Shown: piece by piece, positions 1 to 10,500 of the stretch
Layout of the letters: every line of letters starts with the position of its first letter
Numbering within the stretch: position 1 is the first letter of the stretch
From: Rhynchopus sp. YZ270_cl-10
Lineage: Eukaryota > Euglenozoa > Diplonemea > Diplonemida > Diplonemidae
Reading direction: 5' to 3'
Assembly (NCBI GenBank): GCA_964035575.1
Contig: OZ037867.1
Coordinates: forward strand, 62,001-126,000
DNA length: 64,000 bases
Notes under the pieces: generated by a model
Seen by the model: the letters and a program-made list of their open reading frames with translations, nothing else
What the model was told of the DNA's origin: nothing
Databases searched by the model: none
Translations under genes and position numbers: made by a program

Positions 1-1164
1 ATGGTGCTCACGATGTTCGCCATGGTGCTGACGGTGTTCGCTGTGCTCATGACGGTCATGCTCCTCATGCTGCCCATGTCCATGCGACTCATGCAGCTCT
101 TCAGTGGACAGCTCACAGTGCAAACGGCTCTCATCACACGTAATGTCGTCAGCCGAGGCCCTCGGGTCGACGTGAAGCGTTGTCTGCACACTCGCTGTCA
201 CGGACCTCTGCGCACACCGCAGCGCCTCGCCCACCTCCCCCACACTGCACACACTCAGCTCTGTCGTGTCCACCGCTGCCACCACCGTCCTGTACGCAGA
301 TGGGTTGTACTCCTCGGAAGGGCTGCTGCGCCTGGGGCTGTGACTATGACTGCCTGCCTGCGTCGTCCCATGAGAGGTGTACCCCACAGACGACTCCACA
401 GTCTCCCCACTCAACCTTGGGGCAGGCGACGCCACCACCTGCGCCACCTGCGCCACCTCCTCCTCCTCCTCCTCCACCTCCACTACACTAGGCACCTTCT
501 GAAACACAAGCTGCGGCACCTGCAGTGGACCCTTCCGTGCAGAAACAGCTCGTGGCGGAAGACAGACACGCAGTGTACGGTGAGCCACCCCTACTGCAAA
601 GTCGAGGTGCGGAGGAAGGTCTTCCTGGCACGACGGCACACCGTCTCTGAGGGACACTATCTTACGCAGCCTGCACGTCGGCCCCACGGTGATGGCCTCA
701 ATAGCCTTGAGCTCGACACTCCCGAAGGCGTGAGAGAATATCCCCATCACATCGAAGCAGAGGTTGAGCCACTCACCACGTGGTATGCCTTTGCCTAGGG
801 GAAGCTTTACGTGGAGGGGGTCTGAGAAGGGACGGTGTGTCGCAGTGGACATGACAATGCGCCGCTTAGTTTTACCATCGGTGCAGGCAAACTCAAAGAA
901 GAGGGGCGCAGAGGGTGCTGCGTACAGCTGCAGCACGACAGTGGGGTGCTTCAGGCCCAACGTTGCCTTCGTGCTTGCAGGCACGCTAACCCGGCAGCTA
1001 GGTGCCACATCCCCTTCTATCACGATGCACGCCGCCTTCAGACCTTTATCGTACTGTCGTTTAACCGCCTTTGGCACGGTAACCTTCAATTCCTCCAAAG
1101 GTTTGCTCCCAGCAGCGCTAAAGACTTCAATGCTCGCACTGCCTTGATAGGTCAGGTGGGACAT
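1..1164 (-). CDS. CFAP20DC: CFAP20-domain protein (CFAP20DC-like), 3' end beyond window
   Basis: The start codon is at 1164-1162 and the frame stays open for 388 codons to the left edge, so the C-terminus is missing. Residues 1 to about 190 follow the CFAP20 fold: a YQGSASIEVFSAAGSKPLEE start, a VIEGD strand, a TLGLKHP strand, a KTKRRIVMST strand and a CRLRKI strand near the end. The N-terminal YQG..VEIFSA form is that of the CFAP20DC (C3orf67) group rather than CFAP20 itself. A Glu-rich stretch and a Ser/His-rich, probably disordered tail follow; the tail near the edge is rich in HxEH runs. CFAP20 relatives are axonemal or ciliary proteins, so a flagellar role is inferred. No intron is seen. 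Assignment is from remembered family sequence, not a search. Confidence 0.85.
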   Translation of the reverse strand, partial: MSHLTYQGSASIEVFSAAGSKPLEELKVTVPKAVKRQYDKGLKAACIVIEGDVAPSCRVSVPASTKATLGLKHPTVVLQLYAAPSAPLFFEFACTDGKTKRRIVMSTATHRPFSDPLHVKLPLGKGIPRGEWLNLCFDVMGIFSHAFGSVELKAIEAITVGPTCRLRKIVSLRDGVPSCQEDLPPHLDFAVGVAHRTLRVCLPPRAVSARKGPLQVPQLVFQKVPSVVEVEEEEEEVAQVAQVVASPAPRLSGETVESSVGYTSHGTTQAGSHSHSPRRSSPSEEYNPSAYRTVVAAVDTTELSVCSVGEVGEALRCAQRSVTASVQTTLHVDPRASADDITCDESRLHCELSTEELHESHGHGQHEEHDRHEHSEHRQHHGEHREHH

Positions 1165-2499
1165 TTCTGTGAAGAGGGGGGTGGAGAAAGGGGGAGAGGA
1201 AGAAGGGGAAGGAGAGAGGAGAAAAATAACAGGGGTGGGCGGGCACCCTGGGGTTTTTTCCATTTTTTTGGATCGGGCACCCGGGTTTTTTCTGAGGATT
1301 TTTACAGGCAATTTTTTGGATTTTTCTGAGAACACGCTGCCCCCCTGCCGAAATATGTTCTCGGTTTTCCCTTTTCGGGGGTTTTTTTTGGCCTTTTTCG
1401 GGTTTTCCAAGCTTTTACCCTCACTGTCACGGGGTCATTTTGAAAAAAATGGGCAAGTTCTTGGCTGATACACGTTTTGGTCCTTACCACCAGCGAGTTG
1501 CTTAGCGGGGTTAAATTGAACTATGATTCTGGACCCACTGTAACGTGAACTGCCCCCTCGAAATTCAAGAAGGGGTCCTAAACCCGGGCGCGCTACGTGC
1601 ACTACGAATGTTCGGGATGAATATAAAACGGCGCCGCAGGCGGAAAAAAAAAATAGGGTACAGTATAAAAAATGCAGCTTTTACACCACAAAGCCACTCT
1701 GCGAATCCTTTTTTGCAGAGCAAAAAAGGGAAAATGGCGCCGCAGGCAAATTTTTTTTTAAGGTGCAGCCCTGGGCGGCGCGGAACTATTTTCTTTTTCG
1801 TTCCTCAGTGCCGTCAGGGCCTGCCCAAGTGCGCCAACGCAATGCACTTTGCTACCACCGTGGTGGCGAGCACTTGCAGCACTGCAAGAAGCAAGGTTCC
1901 CTCGACGTTTGCAGTCACACGCACCATACTGTATTATTATTTATTCTGTTGTGCGGGAGGTGAAAGGGACCAGACCGAAGGAAGCGGGGTGGAGACTTTT
2001 TTGTTCATTATGGCTTGGTACCGCACTCCCCGGGCAGAGTGCGAGTTATTCCCAGCCCGGGGCCCGGCCCGACCCCCCAGACTTTTTCCCCTAAGAAAAA
2101 CCCTTAGAAAAATAAATTTTCCCCGTATAAAATCCTTAGAAAAAATAATTTTTCCCCCGTGTAAAATCCTTAGAAAAAATAAAATAAAATCAAAATCGGG
2201 CCCCGGGCACCCACTTTAGGCCCAGGCCTGAAAAATAACCATTTTTTTTTTTTTTTTTTTTTTTTTGTAATATCAGGGTTTCCGCCAGGATTTGGGGTTT
2301 CCGAAATTGGGGTGTACCATGAAAACGACCTCAAAAAAATTTTTTTCTCCCCGAAATAGCGGTCGTCGCGCGCTTCGCGCGCGCCTCCCTGGCAGACACA
2401 GGTAGAGAGGCGAAGCGTGCGGGGGAGTGCTACAAAAAAAAATTTTGGGAAGGGTTGAAAGGGCAGAAGGGGAGGCGCGAGATACACTCACTACCGGTT
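1165..2499. other. Gene-free low-complexity spacer
   Basis: No credible gene is seen on either strand. The stretch is G-rich then T-rich, with imperfect GGGTTTTTT and GGATTTTT echoes (1240-1450). A short degenerate tandem repeat of about 33 bp lies at 2100-2185 and a 26-base T run at about 2240-2266. A GC-only hairpin (CGCGCGCTTCGCGCG) sits near 2368-2385. Confidence 0.6.
2100..2185. repeat. Short tandem repeat, about 33-bp unit
   Basis: Two and a half copies of a CCTTAGAAAAA-containing unit ending in GTATAAAAT or GTGTAAAAT are visible, with small length differences. No gene overlaps it. Confidence 0.6.
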
Positions 2500-2662
2500 G
2501 AGGTGTCACTTCCACTGGCCGTATGGCCTCGTCAACTGTGGGAGGGGTCTCCTTCTTGACCAAGACAAGTCGGCTCTGCCGCAGCTTTGGCACAACTTTT
2601 TGGGTTTTATTAGCACCAGGATTTTTAGCACCTGCTTTGATAGCAACCATGTTAAGCTTCAC
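2500..2662 (-). CDS. Possible short exon, unknown product
   Basis: A minus-strand stretch of about 50 codons, MVAIKAGAKNPGAN onward, is Lys/Pro/Val-rich and has better base composition than its surroundings. It runs into a T-rich stretch with no clear GTATG donor. It could be the first exon of a gene whose remainder is lost or unrecognised, or a chance frame. No family is recognised. Confidence 0.15.
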
Positions 2663-3934
2663 AGCTGTGTTGTGGTAGAGGTGGTTCGTTTGGAGGTCGG
2701 GGGTGGAAGCTTAACAAGGTAAGGAGTCTTGTGAGAGTGATGGTATTTGCTTTTTTCATTGCATGGCGCTACACAGTGATTACAGTGCTGCCGTTGGAAC
2801 ATGTAATAGAAAGTGAATGCACTCGTCGCTTGCACCGAAGCCTCCTTAAGGGGCAATACACAGAAGTGCCAATGATAATATAGCAACATCAAATAGCCAG
2901 CAACACAGCGCCGCAGGCGCACGGTACGCTACTTTTTTTATTTTCCCCCTAGATTTTACCCCCCTTTTCTTCCACTTCTTTTGACACAGCGAGCCAAACG
3001 CTCTGCACGGTGGGGTCACATGACCACGGGGGGTCATCTACAACCTCTAAAACCCCATTTTTCTCGGGGTGTACTTTGGTACACCCCGAATCCCTGTAAA
3101 AATCCAAATTTTTCCGGGAAAAATATTGGGGTGTACCAAAGTACACCCCGGTACACCTTGGCGGAAACTCTGAATATCGAACAAAGCAGAATCACACCAT
3201 ATTTTTCTGTGAATGAAGGGGGAAAATGATGTGTCTGTACAAATGAGAAGGGTTGGTGTGCTTAGTCACCGAATAGCGAGGCTAGGATGTGTGCTGAGGG
3301 TGCAGGCTGGATCCTGAAGAGAAAAAAAAAAAAGAACGAAACGCTTGGAGAGCTGGATGGCCCCCCTTCCGTTTGCACACCGTATCCTTCTGAAGTGGGT
3401 GGTAGAGAAATTGAGAAGGAAAAAAAAATCAAAAAATAAAAAGCTCTCTGGTCTTGACTTCATTTCTGCTCTCTTTCAAGAAGGGCAGCGTTATAGATGA
3501 CACGCCTCTGGATACTTGAACGGTTTGTCCACGGCCATGCACACCATAGGGGTATATAGTATGTGTCGTGTTTTTTTTGGAGATTTTGGAAAAAGAAAAA
3601 TATTGGCTGGAGAAATATCATCCATGACCACTCATTTGCCAAAAGGAGACGTTGACAGTGCTAACGCCTTTGCCAAAACACCAGCAGACCTTCTCCACAG
3701 GATATCGAACTTCAGCAAAAAAAAAAAAAAAAAAAAAAAAAACAATCCATCTCTAGTTTTGTTCACTTTTGTGCCTCGTTCTAACTAACCGGCACTGTAC
3801 AGATTGTAAGACATCTGGCCCTCGCTTCGCTCGGACCAAGTGCTTTTCATGTGCATAGTAAACGTACCCCCCTCGCCCTGTCCAGTTTGATGTGGAAAAA
3901 AAAAAGTCGAGCCTTGGGCTAGGTTGAACAACAC

Positions 3935-3971
<37 letters not shown>

Positions 3972-4735
3972 CATACACCAGAATGAATGGGTCGGACGCA
4001 CACCACACACCTCACATTAATAGGGGGGAGAGGCTTGGAAAGAAGAAAATGAGCATATTTCCTTTTTTTGTTGATTAGTAACGTTTGACCACACATTGAA
4101 ACATGCCTCTTCAGGTGTTGCTGTATTGTCAAATTGTCAATCGACCACGGGACGTGGGTTCTGCGCGCTCAAATGCACCCCCCAAAGGGCCACGTCCAAA
4201 AAAAATAACAAAAAATGTTTTTTTTTCAAAAATAAATAAATTGATTACTTCTCTGATTGGCGTCCACCTCTCGTATTTGGCTTATGTGCAACACGAGAGG
4301 TGTCGGGTGCTGACTCTCAAAAAAAAAAAATGGGTGGTGTCATATAAATCTGATCACACTTTAGCTTTTGCACTTCAAAACCAAATGCTTAGAGCTGTTT
4401 AGTTATCTATCTTCGTTTTTTTTTTTTTTTTTGCTGCTAACTTTGCTAAATAGGGATATAGGGGGAGAATTTGAACAAAAGGGAATGAAAAAAAGCTTGG
4501 AATATGAATGGGCCTCACAGGCGCACATCGAAATATTTCAAGTTTACAAAAAAAAAAAAAGAAGAAAAAAAAAAAAACTGTCAACAGACTGAGCAGAAAA
4601 ACTTCAATGAAAGCGAAGCCGATAACTACAAACCCTCTGTTGCCTCTCTTTTGCCTTTTCCCATTTTTTGTATTAAAACACCCCCCATCGTTCCCCCACC
4701 CCTCCACCCCCACACGAACACCCCCTCTCTCCTCT
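2663..4735. other. Gene-free spacer with long homopolymers
   Basis: No credible gene is seen. The spacer has A runs at about 3717-3742 and 3935-3968, an inverted-repeat pair (3069-3155), a fragment resembling the GCCTCTGG repeat family (3484-3512) and a 10-bp inverted repeat at 4265-4300 (CACCTCTCGT facing ACGAGAGGTG). It forms the region downstream of the gene desert side of the calpain gene's 3' end. Confidence 0.6.
3069..3155. repeat. Paired palindromic GGGGTGTAC motif
   Basis: GGGGTGTACTTTGGTACACC near 3077 is itself nearly palindromic and is repeated as its reverse complement near 3130, about 50 bases on. The GTGTACCNNNGGTACAC core recurs inside the longer dispersed repeat seen at 40.3, 50.3 and 53.9 kb, so this may be a relic of that family or a related hairpin. 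Confidence 0.6.
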
Positions 4736-6871
4736 TTAGGTCTTCTTTGGCTTGATAGTGAGCGGCGCGGTGGAGAGGAACGTGAGTTCAAAGGGGATGT
4801 TCTCCCTGTCGTACTTGCGGATGCAGGGCAGCACGGTGTGCGTGCACCCGGGCTCAATGGTGAACATGTCGGCCACCTCTGTCGCTTTGCTGTAGGGGGC
4901 CACCTTGGGCGGGCCCGTTGCTGCCCCCTTGAAGGAGATGCGTCGGGTGCGCCCTGCAGCGCGCTGCTGACGTACACGCAGACTCACTTCATACCTCCCA
5001 CGCACATTCGCAACAGAGGTCTGCTCGCCAGGCGGGTCTGCAGACGGTGCCACCCCCTTCTGCCCCTCCGCCTCTTGACACAGAAACACACACACCGTCA
5101 CACCACCCAACACCTCGACCTCGTCAGACACAGTCACTTCGTACTCCTCATCTCCTACATGCCGCCACTTCCCTTGGACTGTCTCTTTGCATGCTGCGGG
5201 CCAGCTCAGACGCGACACATTGACGTTGCCTTCGGAGGACATCACACGGAGGGAGTAGTCGCTGTGCACCCCAGGGTAGTAGGTGGAAGGGATGAGAAGG
5301 TAGCGTGCTGGCTGCTCTGCGGCTGTGGGGAGGAGGACCTCGGCAGCCACCTCACGGCGGTTCCAGAAGGTCATATCAAAGGTGACGTCGCGTTGCGGGG
5401 CGACAAGGGAGGTGGGTGCGGCAAGCCGGTCAGAGGGGTCCACCTTGAGCACACAGAACCCAACCGGAGGGTAGCTGATGCTCCCAGGCTTGACACGGCC
5501 GCGCTGGTCTTTGCTTTGCAGCATGAAGCGGAGGCGGGCGTGCTCATGGTCATCATCATCCACTTCAAGGAGATACACATCGTTCTGTCGGAACGAAGTA
5601 AACGACCGACTCCCCCCAGCCGAAGAAGCGGTAAAAGCACCCGAAAAGCGCGTCACCACCTCCTTCTGATCCAGATAACATACGTTTAACAGCTCAAAGC
5701 AGCAAAACACTTCTGCAACCGGCATAAAAAACTCCCCCTCTTGCAGTCCCTCCCACTGAACCTGCGGGTGTCCGTGCAATTCGGGGTGGTTCTCCCAGAA
5801 GGCGCTGTGAAGGCCAAACTCACCGCGGTAAATCCCTGAGTCGCGCGTCCCCCAGGGGTTGTACAGCTTCATGAGCCAGATGCGTTCTTGTTTTTCGGTG
5901 GTTTTGAGTGCGCTGTTTGGGGCTCTGGGAGGGGCATCGGTGTACTGCAGAGAGAATACGTCCAGGATGGAGTACGCGTGGCCAGCTATGAGGCCGTTCT
6001 GGAGCTCTGAATGGGCTGCAGAGTGGTGTGGCATGCCTGCGGTGATGGTGCACCCTCTCTCTAACGCTGCGGTTAACCTCCGCAGGACTGCCTGCGATTC
6101 TGGCGCAAGCTTTGTGTTCTGCACACCCCCAGCCATCCTGGGCAACTTCAATAGATTATACCCTTCTACTGCATTCCCCGTCAAATCGTGCATCGTCTCC
6201 GCAATGTTCCCACTATGTATTGCTTGGTACGAACCATAAAACTTTGCATACGCCTTCTCCAAAATAAGCGGCCAGAACTCCACTAAACCCTTCTGCTTCG
6301 GATGTCTCGCCCGACTCGATGCAAACGCAGGCGTCAACGGCCTCTTCCCTTTAATACACGGTACCCTATCATCCACTACAATTGATATAGGCTGTCCATC
6401 ACGGAACAGGCGTATGCTGTATACCCCTGCAGCGTTGAGATGAGGGTCGTTCCCTGCGAAGGCTGCCTGCAGCACATCAGGGTGTGCAGAAAGCGACGCC
6501 ACCGAGGTGACAAAGGGGCAGTCTCCGAGCAGACCCTGTCGTATGTTCTGTGCCTGCGGCGTGTCAGGGAACAGTAGGATACTGCGTGGGTCCACATCGG
6601 GGCGCTGGCTGCGTGCAATGTCGTACACCCTGGCCCACTCAACCTCCCCCTGCAGGTCCGGTAGGTTGAAGAGCGATGACCTCTTGTCCGGCCGCCATGT
6701 GTCGTCGTACTTCGCCGCACCCCTCTGTGCAGCGAGGTGTTCCTCCGGCGACGCACGCATCCTCCCAGGTGAAGGTGGCACGGAGGAGACCGACGTCGCC
6801 CCCATCTCGACATCGTCCTGCTGTGCACGGTACTCCTGCGCCTGCACGCAGCAGCTGCAGCATTGGCCCAT
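4736..6871 (-). CDS. Calpain-family cysteine protease, N-terminally acylated
   Basis: This single-exon gene encodes 711 residues. The frame runs a little further upstream only through a TTG codon, so the ATG at 6871 is chosen; it yields MGQCCSCC, a textbook N-myristoylation plus palmitoylation signal also used by trypanosomatid cytoskeletal calpains. The CysPc core spans about residues 70-400. The catalytic Cys is in QGLLGDCPF (about 118), His in AGHAYSILDV (about 298) and Asn in KLYNPWG (about 338), so the triad is complete. The usual Trp after the Cys is Pro. Two beta-rich C-terminal regions (about 430-560 and 590-711) look like calpain domain III/C2-like modules. No EF-hand domain is seen. 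Upstream, a C/T-rich tract ending TTAG precedes the ATG by about 40 bases, fitting a trans-splice acceptor. A role at membrane or subpellicular cytoskeleton is inferred. Confidence 0.9.
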   Translation of the reverse strand: MGQCCSCCVQAQEYRAQQDDVEMGATSVSSVPPSPGRMRASPEEHLAAQRGAAKYDDTWRPDKRSSLFNLPDLQGEVEWARVYDIARSQRPDVDPRSILLFPDTPQAQNIRQGLLGDCPFVTSVASLSAHPDVLQAAFAGNDPHLNAAGVYSIRLFRDGQPISIVVDDRVPCIKGKRPLTPAFASSRARHPKQKGLVEFWPLILEKAYAKFYGSYQAIHSGNIAETMHDLTGNAVEGYNLLKLPRMAGGVQNTKLAPESQAVLRRLTAALERGCTITAGMPHHSAAHSELQNGLIAGHAYSILDVFSLQYTDAPPRAPNSALKTTEKQERIWLMKLYNPWGTRDSGIYRGEFGLHSAFWENHPELHGHPQVQWEGLQEGEFFMPVAEVFCCFELLNVCYLDQKEVVTRFSGAFTASSAGGSRSFTSFRQNDVYLLEVDDDDHEHARLRFMLQSKDQRGRVKPGSISYPPVGFCVLKVDPSDRLAAPTSLVAPQRDVTFDMTFWNRREVAAEVLLPTAAEQPARYLLIPSTYYPGVHSDYSLRVMSSEGNVNVSRLSWPAACKETVQGKWRHVGDEEYEVTVSDEVEVLGGVTVCVFLCQEAEGQKGVAPSADPPGEQTSVANVRGRYEVSLRVRQQRAAGRTRRISFKGAATGPPKVAPYSKATEVADMFTIEPGCTHTVLPCIRKYDRENIPFELTFLSTAPLTIKPKKT

Positions 6872-7560
6872 TGTTGCCAATCGATTGGGGCAGAACGGAC
6901 CTTAGGTCTAAGAGAAGCGAGGGGGGAAGAACCCCAAAGAATTTTGCGGGGCTTTTTACTGCTGCTGCAGCCGAGAATGCATGGGGTAGGGAGGGGGCTA
7001 GTGTACAAAGAGGGAAGGGTATGTGTGCTGTTGGAAGGTGTGTGGAGGGAATGGGGGTAAATGGGAGATGGGGAATTACCATTTCTGGTTCAGGGGGTGC
7101 TTGACCGCTGGCCTCACCCAATCCCGTGTCGACGGAGCAGGGCAGGTAGGTGTACTCGTCCAAGGTCTTAACACGCACACAGCCCTCATGACAGTCATCG
7201 AAGCAGAACACATCGCAACACTGAAACTCTCAATCATTCAACACAAAAAAATATGGAAGGTGTGTGTAATTCCTCAACGCTCCACCTTGGTAAAACGAAA
7301 CAGCAAAAGACCCAAACTCCGGGGAAAAGAAAAGTCGGAAATGAACAGTGTACAGTGGTAGTGTGTGACACTCCAAAGACCAAGTGGTCAAAGCACATGT
7401 GTAATCGCAACACATCTTGGAAAAGATGTGTGAATATGCCGCTCTTCTGTCCTCGCACAACGCACCCGCAGTGGCATGAGGGCACCACCGCACGAGGCAG
7501 TGACAACACCATTCGTCTTGGAAAAGAGGCAAACACAAAGAGCAAGTACGAACAGTGCAC
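6872..7560. other. Spacer with a short coding-like stretch
   Basis: Mostly non-coding. Minus-strand 7085-7217 is coding-like after a TTTCAG: a Cys-rich peptide with CHEGCVRVKTLDEYTYLPC. It could be an unplaced exon (for instance an alternative 3' exon of the large gene to its right) but no donor joins it in frame, so it is not called as a gene. Confidence 0.4.
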
Positions 7561-10500
7561 TCACTTCCTCCCAGCACAAAGAATCCGTCTCGCAAGTTCA
7601 GGTTCCACAGCATCAGCATTGTGACAGCCAACTGCAAGAGGAACTGTTTGAGGGACACCGATCACTCTCTTCAGCCGCAACCCATCTATCGTGCCGTCTT
7701 CCCCAGTGCAGATGCTCCACACACGTACGTAAGCCTTGTCACAGCTACAGATCACTTCGCGTCCATCAGGGCTTACAGTAACGCTGTACAAATCACAATA
7801 TGCCCTGACCACTGCCACCTTCTCACCAGTAGTCATACTCCACACACTCACACTGTCCGTAATCGACACCACGTGAGCTCCGTCAGGTGTCAGTGCCACT
7901 CCATTCATGTAACTACAATGCTCCAAGGTGAAGACCTCCTTCCCGCTGGCAACATCCCACACACGCACAGTCTGGTCCTCAGAGCATGAAACAAGACGAG
8001 ATCCATCGCGAGTCGCGGCTACTTCGAAGACATGAGAAGTATGTCCTTTGAACAGCATCGTCTCTTCTCCAGTGTGAAGTTTCCACATACGTACAGTGTA
8101 ATCAAAATGGTACGAAACCACATGCACTCCATCAGGAGTCACTACCACTCCTTCGGGACAGCAAGTCGTTCCTGCATATTCTGACACCTTCTTCCCAGTC
8201 GGCATGCTCCACACATACGTACAGTAAGTGTCTTCCTCCTGTGAAGACTGTAAAGATGTCACCACGTGAGAGGCATCGGGAGACACTGCCAAGGAACGCA
8301 GTGTTCCAGACTGTTTCAAGAACACCGCAAACTCACTGGAATCTGTGCACAAAGGCCGCACTTTCCCCGTCGCAACGTCCCACACACACGCTCTCCTTTC
8401 ACCAGCGTCGTCGCAAGAGCAATAAACTACATGAGAGCCATCTGGGGACACAGCCGCAGCAGCAGCATCATCACCATGTTTAGTAATCCCTGCTTCAACT
8501 ACCTGTGTCGGCCTGCCGGTGGATGCGTTCCAGATGGAGCTCCTCTTGTCACCGTACGAAATGATAGATCCATCAGGGGCCACTGCAGAATTGCCTGAGA
8601 ATCCTTCGAAACCTGGTGTCTCCTTCCCGGTCGTGATGTTCCACACTCGAACGGTACTGTCGTAGATGTAGCAGCATGAAACCACCTGGCATCCATCTGG
8701 TGACACAGCCACTGCATTCACAGTGCGAGTATGCCCTTGCAGCACCGTCACCTCCTTCCCAGTCGAAATACTCCAAACGTGCACAGTGCCTCTCGTGGAT
8801 CCAGCAACCACGTGACATCCATCGGGAGTGACTGCCACAGCTTTCAACTCAGCATCGGCATGGAACACCATCACCTCTGTACCAGTGGAGAGGTTCCAAA
8901 GATGTGCGCCATCAGAGCACGAAACAACATGGCATCCATCGGGAGTGACTGCCAGTGCATGCGAACACTTCACACTACAAGGCCACTGCATCTCCTGCTT
9001 CCCCGTGACCAGATCCCATATGCACAGCTCCTCCTCAGAGCATGTCACTATTTGACTTCCATCCTTGGTAATAACCATGCTGCGAATGCCAGACGACTTC
9101 ATTGCCAGCACTTCCATCCCCGTCGAGAGATCCCACACACGGATGCCGTCTTCAGAAGATGTTGAAACAGCTTTAGAACTGTCGGGAGTGACTGCAACCT
9201 CGTCCACCCCAGCTTTGTGGCCTTCCAAGACGAACACTGCCTCCCCAGTGTGCATATCCCACACATGCACAGTTGCGTCCATGGAGCATGAAACTACGCG
9301 GGTTCCGTCAGGTGCTACTGCCACTCCAATGAACAGTCCAAAAACTGCTTCCAAGACCTTCACTTTTTCCCCAGAGGACATGCTCCACACATGTACACAG
9401 TAGTCCTTGTCAACTGTTACCATTTGACTTCCATCAGGTGTCACTGCCACATCCCAGGCACAATGCTGCAGGACAGGAAGTGGTGTGCCAAGGGAGCAGT
9501 CAGGCAGCATCGTGCCACCCATGTCGCAGGTGTTGAACTCAGTGTGCTCCAGCCAGCAGTTCGAGAAGGAAGCGCCCGTCAGCGCCGTCTCCACAAACAG
9601 AGACCCGCGCAGGTCGCAGTTCGACACACGGATCCCGCTCAGGTCCTCCCCACTCACAGGGATGCGTGCACGTGCCAGCAGTGCTGCTGCATTCGACCCT
9701 GCTGTAACAGCTCCCTCCCCACCAACACCTGCATCTCCATCTCCACCTGCACCTGCACTGCCGCGTGTCGCCTTCACAGCCGCAAGCAGCTCTGTGCAGG
9801 CACGTTCGTACAGTACACTGTCTCCACACACCAGCGCTGCAAAGAACCCAAGCACACGCTGCGAGTCCTTGCTGAAACTCCGCTGCACCAGCGTCCCCAG
9901 TGTCCCTGCTGGATCACGTGCAAGCCGCCGTGCTGCAAGGTGCTCCCCAAGCGACTTGTGCCGGAATGTGAACGCACTCCGCTCCTCCCCAAAGTCCTCA
10001 ATCCGGAACGGCAGGCAGCGGAAGCACGCATCCCGCACAGCCTCACACACACCGTGCTGCGACACAAGAACCTCCGACGCCACACCCACAGTCCCCTGCC
10101 ACTCGTTTGTCTCCAGCATCCTGCATGCAACAAGCTCCCCTGCACGCACCACATCCTCCAAAGACACATCCGAAACAGCAACAGCAACTCCACCAGACGC
10201 CATCTCCTTCTTCGTCCACGTCTCCAGGTAGGTCTCGTAGATCACCTCCTCAGAAGCCTTCCCGCTGCACTGCGCGTGGCACGCCATGTGCAGCACAAAT
10301 GGGTTCCGCAGCAGCACAAGTCCCTCGACGTCCTCCTCACGCACGAAGACTGTGCGCTCTTCCTTGTGGGATGACTTCTCCTCTTTGTGTTCCTTCTTCC
10401 AGGCTGTGTTTGCACGCTCGATGTACGTTCTCGCATCCACCTCTGTGAACGGCTGCATGTACAGAGCACGCACACCGGCCCCACACACACCAGACGGAGA

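Noticed and set aside
1-798. Long plus-strand frame at the left edge
   Set aside because: It is the antisense of the CFAP20DC-like gene; its product is low-complexity and matches nothing, whereas the minus strand gives a recognisable fold.
6872-6880. Upstream TTG start for the calpain
   Set aside because: The ATG nine bases on gives the MGQCC acylation signal; TTG is not a likely start in a eukaryote.
9391-10374. Long plus-strand frames across the NACHT gene
   Set aside because: They are shadows of the GC-rich minus-strand gene and have no family features.
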